From: Muraenolepis orangiensis
Taxonomy: Eukaryota; Chordata; Actinopteri; Gadiformes; Muraenolepididae
Direction of reading: 5' to 3'
Length of the DNA stretch: 64,000 nucleotides
Assembly: GCA_027704905.1 (NCBI GenBank)
Contig: CM051019.1
Location: forward strand, 21,513,995 to 21,577,994
Of this stretch, positions 21,818 through 33,272 are shown piece after piece. Numbering within the stretch: position 1 is the first letter of the stretch; the number at the start of each line of letters is the position of its first letter. The translations under genes were made by a program, and so were the position numbers. Under the pieces are notes generated by a model, which saw only the letters and a list, made by a program, of their open reading frames with translations, searched no databases and was not told the DNA's origin.

Positions 21818-22394
21818 TGCTGTTTTTAAAGGTGTATGTTAATACAAATATTATTCCTGCTTTAATTCAAGTATTTTAAGTCCTAATGTAAAGCCCCTGT
21901 CACACTGTCCCGAAAGTGACAGCAGATGGACACACGATAAAGGAAATGTTCAAATTGGGCTCTGATGGTGAACCCATCGGACATCTTAAGCCATCGTATG
22001 ACCGCCGGTGGAGTTTCTCAGCTCCGGCAGCAACTTCGGGAGCGGTGGCTAAATCTTCGGCATGCCAACAAATTGCCGAAGGACCTTGCGAAGGTTCATT
22101 TTCGTGTTGAATTTGTGTGTCCATTTTGCCTTTCGTCTCCGTCCCAACGATTTCTCTCCGAGTGCAACGTATGAGGAAGCTGCCATCCTTAACGTCAACA
22201 CCCTGCCTTGGGTGGCATGTTAAAGTTGAATTCAATTTGAAATAAAGGTTTTATACCATCGGGAGGTCACGTGACGCCTTCGTGACCGAGTTTGAACGCA
22301 TCGTACTCTCAATACGACGTTGTGTAGCCACCGTGTGGCCTTCGTGTGTCCTGCGGGGATAAACTACTATAACAATTCACATCTTCGTGTTGCC
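21818..22394. other. Intergenic, no gene recognised
   Basis: Short open frames at 21,900-22,235 on both strands have no recognised domain. An AATAAA lies near 22,241. Confidence 0.4.
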
Positions 22395-22862
22395 TTCGTG
22401 TGTGGTTCGGGTGCCTTCGTGTGTGGTTCGGGTGCCTTCGTGTGTGGTTCGGGTACCTTCGTGTGTGGTTCGTGTGCCTTCGTGTGTGGTTCGGGTGCCT
22501 TCGTGTGTGGTTCGGGTACCTTCGTGTGTGGTTCGGGTACCTTCGTGTGTGGTTCGGGTGCCTTCGTGTGTGGTTCGGGTGCCTTAGTGTGTGGTTCAAG
22601 TGCCTTCGTGCGTGGTTCGGGTGCCTTCGTGCGTGGTTCGGGTGCCTTCGTGCGTGGTTCGGGTGCCTTCGTGCGTGGTTCGGGTGCCTTCGTGTGTGGT
22701 TCGGGTGCCTTCGTGTGTGGTTCGGGTGCCTTCGTGCGTGGTTCGGGTGCCTTCGTGTGTGGTTCGGGTGCCTTCGTGTGTGGTTCGGGTGCCTTCGTGT
22801 GTGGTTCGGGTGCCTTCGTGTGTGGTTCGGGTGCCTTCGTGTGTGGTTCGGGTGCCATCGTG
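22395..22862. repeat. 21-bp minisatellite, about 22 units
   Basis: The unit is GTGTGTGGTTCGGGTGCCTTC with C/T and T/A variants. Because 21 is divisible by three, five overlapping long frames exist. The plus frame gives CGSGAFV repeats and the minus frame KAPEPHT repeats. No splice, start or domain context supports translation. Confidence 0.95.
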
Positions 22863-23158
22863 TGAGCGTCTGTAGGCATCGTACTTGCTTTGGCTGTTAA
22901 TTGGCTGTTGACCAAGTTCGGGGCCATCGTTACGTTTTAATTATACTCCTTTTGAATTTTAATTTCTTATTTTAATCTATATAACTATTAAATGTTTTTT
23001 CTGTACATGCAATCTTGTCTGTAAACAACCTTGGGTGTCCAAAAAAGCGCTATATTAAATCAAATGTATTATTATTAGGCCCTTATGGAGATAAACGAAT
23101 GTTGCCATAATGATGTCATATTGCTTTAACATGGGCTTCTTATTTGTTCTCCAACCAG
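22863..23158. other. LINE-tail-like sequence upstream of the kinase exon
   Basis: ACAACCTTGGGTGTCC followed by GCGCTATATTAAATCAAATG and ATTATTATTA is a common fish LINE 3' end. The polypyrimidine tract and acceptor TTCTCCAACCAG of the first kinase exon end at 23,158. Confidence 0.6.
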
Positions 23159-23204
23159 AGTTTGTTTGGAGCAACGACCGAGAGTTTCTTTCATCTTTGT
23201 CAAG

Positions 23205-26200
23205 ATGGATAATTTCAATGTCCTGGAGGTCATTGGAAATGGAGCCTTCAGCACTGTCTTAAAATGCCAGGACAAAAAAAGTGGCCATCTTTTCGCCATG
23301 AAGCAGTTCAAGAAACTGGCCCGAAAGGAGAGGAAGAAGGCCATCGCCATCGAGTACACACTGCTCTCGGTAAAAAACCCTATTTGTGGATTGTATTTTC
23401 CTTAATCACCTCACTCTATAGCCTACATGCATCCTTAAACACTGTACGCTCTTTTTCTCCCCCCTTGTGTTTAACAGACACTGAAACACGAGAACGTGAT
23501 TCAAGTGTTCTCCCACTTTCTGTATCGTGGGAGCCTGCGCTGTGTGTTCGAGCTCATGGATCACAGCATCACTGATGAACTGGATCAGTGTTCGATGGGT
23601 CTGAATCCCAAGTTGCTGCAGAAGTACACCTTCCAAATCCTTCATGGGGTCAAGTACCTCCACAGCCTCAATGTAAGACACCCGGTTCACTTCCCTTGCA
23701 TCTTGTCAACTATACCAAACTAGATCTACTAGATCTATTAACAGCGGGAAAATACCAGAACTACAAAGTAAATGTCCCCCCCTCAAGATCTGGATCGACT
23801 GAGATTACCTCAAAGACAAAGAATACACAGGAGGAAATCAGTTTGTTGGCAGGACTTTTACTTTGCAAACCTGGAGTTTGTCCGCGTGTGGTTATGGCTT
23901 GTGTATCTTTAGAGCCACAGCAGACACTACACAGTAATAAGCCTTGTATGGTTCTTTATTTAACAGGTCCTCCACCGGGACATAAAACCAGACAACATGC
24001 TGGTGTCCAGCTGCGGTGTGGTCAAGGTTGCGGACTTCGGCTGCTGCCGAGTGGTGGACCCCGACAACCTCCAGGATGACTTTGTCGGTACTCCGGGTTT
24101 CCTGCCCCCAGAGGTTCTGATAGGAGACCCCTCCTACTCAAAGTGAGTGTCCTCAATGGAAGGTGTGATTGTATTGCTGTTGTGTTTTCATGCCATACCT
24201 TAATACAGCTTATTTTTCTTCCAGGGCTTCTGATGTGTGGGCCATAGGAATGACCATCCTGGAGATGGCCAATTTGGTAGACTTCATTAATGTCAACTTC
24301 TGTTTGACCCAAATTAGAAGAATTGTGAGCAAAGTCGGTAAGTAGCACCCTTTTTTTAAATGCAGATGTATTACTATTGTTATGATGATGTTGATTATCA
24401 TTGTATTGTTCTTGCCATAGCGATTGATTGTCATAGTGGTTTTGTTAGTGGATATATTGAATTCTAAAAGTGTTTTCTTGAATGAATCCCCCCTTCCAGG
24501 GCCCCTGACCGCTCAGCAGAAGGCAGACTTCTGCTACAACTTTCCTAATATGGAGGTGCCTACAGCCCCGCTTCCTGCCCAGGACCTAAGGCTTAAATAC
24601 ATGATCTCTGACCCGCTGCTGGCTCAGCTGGTAGAGGTACGTTTTGGATGAATCAGTCGTGCGGCCGCTCCGGTCTCAGATCCGTTGAGATGAACAGTGT
24701 TGTGTTGAGAATCTATTGTTCTCCTTCTGTTTCAGGCATGTCTCCAGATGGACCCTGCCCTTCGGGCTACCTGCTCAGACCTGCTGGCTCATTGCTACTT
24801 CAGCAACATGGCCGTAAGTCCCTCACTAAGGGGATCATTCACATTACTTTATTGATCGCTGGGGGGGAAATAGTTTTTTACAGGTTTTTTTACTGGACCA
24901 AGGGGACTCATTACAGTTACTGCACTGTTCTGCACTGCACTGAATTGCACTGTATTCATGATGCTGCTGCACTACTGCCACTTTAACATGCTTGAAAGGA
25001 GGTATATAGTGTTAATAGTATACTATATAAAGTATACTATACACATTTCTTGCCATAAACATATGGCAAATAACTAAAAACATCTTGAATCTTGTTCAAG
25101 AAACAATTTGAATTATTATTAAATTAATTAAACCTCCTTAACTTGTACACTGCAGCTATTGACTCCAGTAAAACACTGACATTCTTGAATTGTGTAATTA
25201 TTATTTAAATGTAATTAATGTGATTTATTCAAAACATTTTCAGGAGTCAGCAGAGGCAGATGAGGAGGTCCTCACCACACCAGGCCTGCTGCAGGAGGCC
25301 CCTTTAACGGTTATGGAGGAGCAGGTCCTCACCACACCAGACCTGCTGCAGGATGCCTCTTTAACGGTTATGGAGGAGCAGGTCCTCACCACACCAGACC
25401 TGCTGCAGGATGCCCCTTTAACGGTTATGGAGGAGCAGGTCCTCACCACACCAGACCTGCTGCAGGATGCCCCTTTAATGGTTATGGAGGAGCAGGTCCT
25501 CACCACACCAGACCTGCCTCAGGAGGCCCCTTTAACGGTTATGGAGGAGCAGGTCCTCACCACACCAGACCTGCCTCAGGATGCCCCTTTGTTGGAGCAA
25601 CGACCGAGAGTTTCCTCAAACACCTTTGTCAAGATGGATCATTTCAATGTCCTGGAGGTCATTGGAAATGGAGCCTTCAGCACTGTCTTAAAATGCCAGG
25701 ACAAAAAAAGTGGCCATCTTTTAGCTATGAAGCAGTTCAACAAACTGCCCCCAAAGAAGATGGAGAAGGCCATCGCCATCGAGTACACACTGCTCTCGGT
25801 AAAAAACCCTATTTGTGGATTGTATTTTCATTAATCACCTCACTCTATAGCCTACATGCATCCTTAAACACTGTACGCTCTTTTTCTCCCCCCTTGTGTT
25901 TAACAGACACTGAAACACGAGAACGTGATTCAAGTGTTCTCCCACTTTCTGTATCGTGGGAGCCTGCGCTGTGTGTTCGAGCTCATGGATCACAGCATCG
26001 CTGATGAACTGAATCAGTCTTCGAGGGGTCTGAATCCCAAGTTGCTGCAGAAGTACACCTTCCAAATCCTTCATGGGGTCAAGTACCTCCACAGCCTCAA
26101 TGTAAGACACCCGGTTCACTTCACTTGCATCTTGTCAACTATACCAAACTAGATCTACTAGATCTATTAACAGCGGGAAAATACCAGAACTACAAAGTAA

Positions 26201-28746
26201 ATGTCCCCCCCTCAAGATCTGGATCCACTGAGATTACCTCAAAGACAAAGAATACACAGGAGGAAATCAGTTTGTTGGCAGGACTTTTACTTTGCAAACC
26301 TGGAGTTTGTCCGCGTGTGGTTATGGCTTGTGTATCTTTAGAGCCACAGCAGACACTACACAGTAATAAGCCTTGTAATGGTTCTTTATTTAACAGGTCC
26401 TCCACCGGGACATAAAACCAGACAACATGATGGTGTCCAGCTGCGGTGTGGTCAAGGTTGCGGACTTCGGCTGCTGCCGAGTGGTGGACCCCGACAACCT
26501 CCAGGATGACTTTGTCGGTACTCCGGGTTTCCTGCCCCCAGAGGTTCTGATAGGAGACCCCTCCTACTCAAAGTGAGTGTCCTCAATGGAAGGTGTGATT
26601 GTATTGCTGTTGTGTTTTCATGCCATACCTTAATACAGCTTCTTTTTCTTCCAGGGCTTCTGATGTGTGGGCCATAGGAATGACCATCCTGGAGATGGCC
26701 AATTCGGTAGCCTTCATTGATGTCAACTTCTGTTTGACCCAAATTAGAAGAATTGTGAGCAAAGTCGGTAAGTAGCACCCTTTTTTAAAATGCAGATGTA
26801 TTACTATTGTTATGATGATGTTGATTATCATTGTATTGTTGTTGCCATAGCGATTGATTGTCATAGTGGTTTTGTTAGGGGATATATTGAATTCTAAAAG
26901 TGTTTTCTTGGATGAATCCCCCCTTCCAGGGCCCCTGACCGCTCAGCAGAAGGCAGACTTCTGCTACAACCTTCCTAATATGGAGGTGCCTACAGCCCCG
27001 CTTCCTGCCCAGGACCTAAGGCTTAAATACATGATCTCTGACCCCCTGCTGGCTCAGCTGGTAGAGGTACGTTTTGGATGAATCAGTCGTGCGGCCGCTC
27101 CGGTCTCAGATCCGTTGAGATGAACAGTGTTGTGTTGAGAGTCTATTGTTCTCCTTCTGTTTCAGGCATGTCTCCAGATGGACCCTGCCCTTCGGGCTAC
27201 CTGCTCAGACCTGCTGGCTCATTGCTACTTCAGCAACATGGCCGTAAGTCCCTCACTAAGGGGATCATTCACATTACTTTATTGATCGCTGGGGGGAAAT
27301 AATTTTTTACAGTTTTTTTACTGAACCAAGGGGACTCATTACAGTTACTGCACTGTTCTGCACTGCACTGAATTGCACTGTATTCATGATGCTGCTGCAC
27401 TACTGCCACTTTAACATGCTTGAAAGGGGGTATATAGTGTTGTTAATAGTATACTATATAAAGTATACTATACACATTTTTTGCCATAAACATATGGCAA
27501 ATAACAAAAAACATCTTGAATCTTGTTCAAGAAACAATTTGAATTATTATTAAATTAATTAAACCTCCGCCATTTAACTTGTATACTGCAGCTATTGACT
27601 CCAGTAAAACACTGACATTCTTGAATTGTGTAATTAATATTGAAATGTAATTAATGTGATTTATTCAAAACATTTTCAGAAGTCAGCAGAGGCAGATGAG
27701 GTCCTCACCACACCAGACCTGCTGCAGGAGGCCCCTTTAACGGTTATGGAGGAGCAGGTCCTCACCACACCAGACCTGCTGCAGGATGCCCCTTTAACGG
27801 TTATGGAGGAGCAGGTCCTCACCACACCAGACCTGCTGCAGGAGGCCCCTTTAACGGTTATGGAGGAGCAGGTCCTCACCACACCAGACCTGCTGCAGGA
27901 TGCCCCTTTAACGGTTATGGAGGAGCAGGTCCTCACCACACCAGACCTGCCGCAGGATGCCCCTTTAACGGTTATGGAGGAGCAGGTCCTCACCACACCA
28001 GACCTGCCTCAGGAGGCCCCTTTAATGGTTATGGAGGAGCAGGTCCTCACCACACCAGACCTGCCTCAGGAGGCCCCTTTAACGGTTATGGAGGAGCAGG
28101 TCACCGCTACATCCACACATGGTGAGTGTTTTATTTAGCAACTTTTCTCCATCTCCTCATTTCCATGCTCTAGGAGAGTGAGCTGGATCTGTGGATATAT
28201 TCATATTCTAGATAGGATTGTACAGCTCTTTAAGATTAATTACTTTTAAATTGCGTTATTTGAGCACAAGAGGGCAAGTAACTTCCCCACAAGAGGACAT
28301 CCCTGTGTAACATACATATAACTATGGTTATATACAATACACTGCATATGAAACAAGACGTTCAACACTCATGCAGATCCATGGTTTTGACACAAAAAAG
28401 ATTGTTGGCTACGACTACAATTTGTATTTGCTTTTTCCTTGCAGGTGAGGACGGCCTGTTGGATAAACCTCACCCTGAGAAGATGAAGAAGAAAGGCAGA
28501 TGTTGGGCTGCCTTCCGGAGAGCCATGCGGAAGATCAGCCGCTTCTTCACCTGCTGTTCTGCCTCTGCCTGTCACTGCCTGGTTCCCGATCTGCCGCCTG
28601 TCCCCGTCTACGCTTCTGCCTGTCCCCCGATCTGCCGCCTGTCCCAGTCTACGCTTCTGCCTGTCCCTATCTACGATTCTGCCTGTCCCTGCCTGGTTCC
28701 CGATCTGCCGCCTGTCCCCGTCTACGCTTCTGCCTGTCCCATCTAG
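23205..28746 (+). CDS. CDKL-like protein kinase with two tandem kinase domains
   Basis: A Ser/Thr kinase gene of 14 exons, about 953 residues. Exons: 23205-23369, 23478-23672, 23967-24142, 24225-24337, 24500-24636, 24736-24813, 25244-25798, 25907-26101, 26397-26572, 26655-26767, 26930-27066, 27166-27243, 27680-28121, 28445-28746. All junctions are GT-AG and keep frame. Domain 1 (residues 1-288) has IGNGAFSTV, K33, E50, HRDIKPDN (D125) and DFG (D143). Domain 2 (about 419-706) has the same set. VFELMDHSITDEL and QKYTFQILHGVKYLH most resemble CDKL2, a CMGC kinase. The activation loop ends GTPGFLPPE instead of TRWYRAPE. Domains are linked by 19-residue repeats. The tail has a basic stretch KKKGRCWAAFRRAMRK with cysteines after it. 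Exon 1 begins at an acceptor (23,158), so a 5' UTR exon lies upstream. Confidence 0.8.
24840..25000 (+). mobile_element. LINE 3' tail in the kinase intron (also 27,270-27,425 and 39,565-39,720)
   Basis: CATTACAGTTACTGCACTGT followed by TTCATGATGCTGCTGCACTA matches the Rex1-like LINE tails at 42,300-42,390 and 62,395-62,460. It sits at the same place in all three kinase units, so it inserted before they duplicated. Confidence 0.75.
25265..25588 (+). repeat. 57-bp coding VNTR in exon 7, about 6 units
   Basis: Each unit encodes 19 residues of the form VLTTPDLLQ(D/E)APLTVMEEQ. The array joins the end of kinase domain 1 to LEQRPRV, the lead-in of domain 2. Units differ mainly at D/E and LLQ/LPQ positions. 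Confidence 0.92.
27701..28105 (+). repeat. 57-bp coding VNTR in exon 13, about 7 units
   Basis: The same 19-residue unit as in exon 7, here following kinase domain 2 and leading to TATSTHG and the C-terminal exon. Confidence 0.92.
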
Positions 28747-28830
28747 CCAGATCACCTGCCTGTCCCTGTCTCTGCCTTTGGTGTCCGTGGTTAGGGTTAG
28801 GTTTGGGTCCAAACCTAACCCGTGACACTT
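28555..28830 (+). repeat. Repetitive C-terminal extension, LTR-like
   Basis: About five imperfect units based on CTGCCTGTCCCCGTCTACGC encode VPDLPPVPVYASACP-type sequence ending at TAG 28,744-28,746. The composition and the ending in CCGTGACA resemble the 3' part of the solo LTR at 11,176-11,525. An LTR fragment appears to supply the last 60 or so residues and the stop of the kinase. Confidence 0.5.
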
Positions 28831-29261
28831 TTGGTGTAACGGCTGCCTTACCATCCTTTTAGATTCCTATACTACATGATCTATATGTTTTATTATGTAT
28901 ATTATCTATACATACATTTGATCAGAGCTTTTGAAGCAATTGCGGTGCGGTGGAGCTAATGTCTACACAATACAAATAACCAGAACCAGGACTAGCAGGT
29001 TCAAGGACATTTCTACCACAGGCAGTGCTTCTACTGGAGGGAGTGCTGCTCATAACATTGTCCCCATTATAACATCACTGTCATACTTCTTTACTGGACC
29101 CACTGGACTCATTACAGTTACTGCACTGTTCTGCACTGTACTCACGATGCTGCTGCTGCTGCACTACTGTCACTTTAAAATGCTTTTTGCACCATTAGCC
29201 ATATGTATATACTGAATTGTATTGCATAGTCTAGTACAGCAAAGTATGGTATTGTTGCCAT
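28831..29261. other. LINE-tail sequence, no gene
   Basis: 29,050-29,215 matches the Rex1-like LINE tail family (ACTCATTACAGTTACTGCAC). No exon is seen. Confidence 0.55.
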
Positions 29262-29696
29262 GAGTACCAAAAACAGTTGATTTGAAACCTATTCTGCTGG
29301 ATCCCAGATGATCCATCTCTGGGCTGCCTTTCTGAATGTGAATCTTCCTCCTACCAGGAAGTAGGGAGTTGGAGCACAGCCGTTGGTCCTCCTGGTCGTT
29401 GGCCTTGTCCTGATTGACCTTTTTACTGAAATCATGTCCTGGGAGAAGGTTCAAAGATTCAAAGATGTTTTTGTTACATGCACAATCATCAATCAATCAT
29501 CTATGCCATTTTTCAATACATTTTTAGACAACATTTGACTATATTAGTCCCCTTGGCTGGAGACCTCTGAATAAAGTACTGTTCTTGAATATTTATTGTT
29601 GCACAAGTATCAGTGTTAAGGGTCTTATTATTTCATGCATTGATATGAATATCATGCCAATATAGAGCATAATATTCACACGCATCACAAATATAT
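29262..29696 (-). repeat. Segmental duplication block, copy B, part 1
   Basis: Matches 10,880-11,720 apart from the solo LTR. It lacks the 18 bp at the candidate exon donor. It is interrupted at 29,697 by a LINE. Confidence 0.85.
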
Positions 29697-30099
29697 TGAC
29701 GTTGTTCCGACCAAGTCGGTTCGGATATATCACAACCAGAAACCGTGGATTAACGGCGATGTTCGCGCCGCCCTCCACGCGCGTAACGCAGCCTTTGGCT
29801 CCGGGAATATGGAGGAATATACGAGAGCCCGTTACGACCTCCGTAAGACCATCGTCACTGCCAAGCGGGAGTACAAGGACAGAGTGGAGGAGAAATTCAA
29901 GAGCCACGACGCGAGGGGTATGTGGCAGGCGCTACAGACGATAACGGCCCCGACGACATCCCGGGCCGCGTCCTCAGAGCATGCGCAGACCAGTTGGCAG
30001 GAGTCTTTGCAGACATCTTCAACCTCTCCCTGGCCCAGGCTGTTGTTCCCGCGGTCTTCAAGATGTCCACCATCGTGCCTGTCCCTAAACAACTCAAGG

Positions 30100-31868
30100 T
30101 TTAAGTTGAAGTTGATTTGGATCCCCATTAGTCACAGCAGTGCTGTGGCTATTCTTCCTGGGGTCCATACATAAAATACAGTTACAGACTTACATTATAC
30201 ACTTAGACATGCACATGACATATAGACAAATTAAAAAGAATAAGACATGATCCTAGTCAATTCATATACAGTATAATATATAATTTAGCTTTTTCATACA
30301 TTATCTACGTTTATCTCAACCAATTCTTAATCTTATAATAGTGTAATTCCCTCTCATGCAATGATGACAGCAATGCGTTCTTTATGATACTGGTAGGATT
30401 TATTCAAATCCAGACCGTGAGAACTGTGAAACACACACATGAAATACAATAAATCACAGATCAAACAATAACAACATACATCCATATTATTTCTACTTCG
30501 TCTCTTAGTGTCACATGTCTTTACAATATTGTTAACCAAAATGAACTTAACCTACAAACACATTAAATCCTTCTGCAATAATAATAATAATAATAATAAA
30601 CTCACTTAGCAAACATTTCGTTAGCACTTTAGCTACCTGGCTTGGGCCTACACACAGCTAACAACCACAACACCAAACGTACCTTATTGGCTGCACGCAA
30701 TAAGAGAGGAAATTATGGGGACTTCACTGACTGAACTGACCGACCGAACTGACTACTGTGACGGAACTATCTCTTATATACGGAGATTTTGACACGCGTG
30801 CGTCGGCATAAAACGTCCCCGGAACACTGTGCGCTTCAACCATTAGTTCCGCCCTTAATCTACAGCATTTAGCATTTAGCATTTACATGTATTAAAAACT
30901 GGTAGGAACCAAAAACTCAAACTGAACACAGAGGCAGTTACAAATAGTATATCCATATCAGACACATACATTTTCATTACATATATCCTTATCTTTTTAT
31001 CAGACATGCATTTTCATTACATATATCCTTCTCTTTATCAGACACATGCTTTTTCATTTATGTTCATACCTTTAATATACAGTACATTAGGGAATGTCCA
31101 TTTCTCTGGTTGAAAAAAAAAAATGTTTTTTTTACCAAGATTTTGAAAGGACCTTTACTATTCTCCTGTGTGACATGTCTGGGAAGAGAGTTCCATTCCT
31201 GCATACTCGGAACATGACAGTTCGCTTCATTGCATTCAACCTCACTTTTGGAAGTGTAAAACCTTGTGCAGAAGTCTGGTGGAATAGTCGTGTCTGTCAA
31301 GACTTAGGGATAAATTATTATACAGAATTGAGGGGGTCTTTGTAACAAGAATTTTCCTAGTAAATACAAGGAGGACCTATTTTTGACAAGTAACCAAGTT
31401 AAACAATTGTGCATCGCTGCAACATTAGTTCTGTACTCACAACGAAGCGCTATACGTGCTGCTTTGTTTTGTACCATTTGTAATTTTTTCAGTTTATTTG
31501 TCGTTACATTAGACCATACTACAGGACAATAGTCAAGATTCAACAAAATTAGAGCTTGAATCACCTGTTTGATACTATTTAGTGGTAACAAATGAGCACA
31601 TCTTTTAACAACAGAAATACCTCTTCCCATTTTCACCACTAGTTTATTTATGTGTTGTGACCATGACAATTTACTGTCTAATGTTACTCCTAGGAGTTTA
31701 GTCTCCTGGACTTGATCAATTACCACATCACTTATTAAAAGTTTCAAGACTGGGTTCGTACTGAGAGCATAGTTTGAACCGAAAATGATGCTATTTGTCT
31801 TTGATATGTTTAAAACAAGTTTATTATTTTTTATCCATTCAACCAATTATTTTTTATCCATTCAACCA
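30100..31868 (-). mobile_element. L2-like LINE nested in the Rex1-like LINE
   Basis: On the minus strand the 3' end has TGGACCCCAGGAAGAATAGC and CTAATGGGGATCC, the usual fish L2 terminus. The C-terminal RT region lies at 31,846-31,304 (SIIFGSNYALS, KLLGVTLDSKLSWSQHI). It is strongly 5'-truncated. A 23-bp tandem duplication sits at its 5' junction (31,823-31,845 and 31,846-31,868). About 1 kb of AT-rich sequence (30,200-31,300), including (AAT)n near 30,580, is otherwise unassigned. Confidence 0.8.
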
Positions 31869-32293
31869 GGTAACATGCCTGAACGACTATAGACCTGTAG
31901 CCCTCACCTCGATTGTCAGCAAATGCTTTGAGAGGTTGGTCAAGGACTTTATTTGCTCCGTGTTACCTGCCACACTGGACCCATGGCAATTTGCATATCG
32001 TCAAAACAGATCCACAGACGACGCAATTGCCATGGCCCTCCACACTGCCCTTTCTCACCTGGAGGGAAAGAACTGTTATGTGCGAATGCTGTTTGTGGAC
32101 TACAGCTCAGCGTTCAACACGATAGTTCCTGCCAAGCTCGACACCAACCTTAGAGGTCTAGGCGTGGCCCCATCCACGTGCAGCTGGATACTGGACCTCC
32201 TGTCAGACCGCCGCCAGGTGGTGAGGGTGATGGGCAGCACCACCTCAGAGCGACTGACACTCAACACGGGAGCCCCCCAGGGATGCGCGCTTT

Positions 32294-32340
32294 AGTCGCT
32301 TTGGATAAAAGCGTCTGCCAAATGTCCTAAATGTAAATGT
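32294..32340 (+). mobile_element. SINE 3' tail inserted in the LINE RT
   Basis: AGTCGCTTTGGATAAAAGCG followed by TCTGCCAAATGTCC is the common tail of fish tRNA-derived SINEs. It splits the codons of GCAL|SPLLY in the RT. No SINE head is present. The reverse complement of the same tail occurs at about 63,900-63,945. Confidence 0.75.
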
Positions 32341-33272
32341 GCTGAGCCCTCTCCTCTACTCCCTCTACACCCACGGCTGCATGGCTACAGCTCCAACGTC
32401 ATCGTCAAGTTTGCTGACGACACGACAGTGATGGGCCTGATCGCCGGCGAGACAGCCTACAGGGAGGAGGTTGGATCGCTGGAGCAGTGGTGCCAAGAGA
32501 ACAGCCTTGCCCTCAACGTCAAGAAGACGAAGGAGCTGATCGTGGACTACAGGAAGCAGAGAGGAGAGCACGGCCCTATCTCCATCGACGGTGTTGCAGT
32601 AGAGAGGGTCAGCAGCTTCAAGTTCCTCGGTGTGTACATCTCCGAGGACCTCACATGGTCCACGCACACCACACACATGGTGAAAAGGGCCCAACAATGC
32701 CTGTATTTCCTCAGGCATCTGAGGAAATTCAGCATGGGCCCCCGCATCCTGAGAACATTCTACACCGGGACAATCAAGAGTGTTCTTACAGGATGTATCA
32801 CCGCCCGGTACGGGAACTGCACCACACTCGAGCGCAGAGCGCTTCAAAGGGTGGTGCGGATGGCCCAGTATATCGTTGGAGGTGAGCTCCCCTCCCTCCT
32901 GGATATATACAACCAGCGGTGTGTGGCCAAGGCCAAACGCATCATAAAAGACAATGCCCACCCCAGCCAAGAACTGTATTCACTTTTACCGTCAGGTAGG
33001 CGATACCGCAGTATCAAGTGCCGCACAAATAGGCTTAGAGATAGCTTCCACAGTCAGGCCATCAGGCTGCTGAACAAGGGCGTATAGCATATAACAATGT
33101 ATATTTTATTACATTGATTTATATATACATATTGCTCTTTTTATATGCTAATGTGCATTTTTACTTTTATATATTTAACTTTAGTTTTGCTGTCTGTCGT
33201 CGGGTATTGCACATAAGATTTTCACTCACTGCTTTATACTTGTGTAAACTGTGAAGTGACAAACTTGACTTG

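Larger units (their letters stand above)
29697..33087 (+). pseudogene. Rex1-like reverse transcriptase, interrupted
   Basis: The plus-strand frame starts in the linker (KPWINGDVRAALHARNAAF) and reaches the RT N-terminus (NLSLAQAVVPAVFKMSTIVP) before the nested LINE. It resumes at about 31,870 with CLNDYRPVALTSIVSKCFER, QFAYRQNRSTDDAI, FVDYSSAFNTIVP and APQGCAL. After the SINE-tail interruption it continues with the catalytic box KFADDTTV. The C-terminal domain runs to TAG at 33,085-33,087 (IRLLNKGV). FADD is intact, but two insertions and a frameshift at the 5' part make it defective. Confidence 0.88.
29697..33272 (+). mobile_element. Rex1/L2-related LINE with target duplication, carrying nested insertions
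   Basis: This is a 5'-truncated LINE flanked by an 8-bp target duplication, AAATATAT, at 29,689-29,696 and 33,273-33,280. The empty site is visible near 11,720. It contains an L2-like LINE at about 30,100-31,868 and a SINE tail at about 32,294-32,340. Its own 3' UTR runs from 33,088 to 33,272. Confidence 0.88.

Noticed and set aside
22367..22927. 186-codon minus-strand frame with KAPEPHT repeats
   Set aside because: It is the translation of a 21-bp minisatellite. Equivalent frames exist on the other strand, and no domain or splice context supports it.
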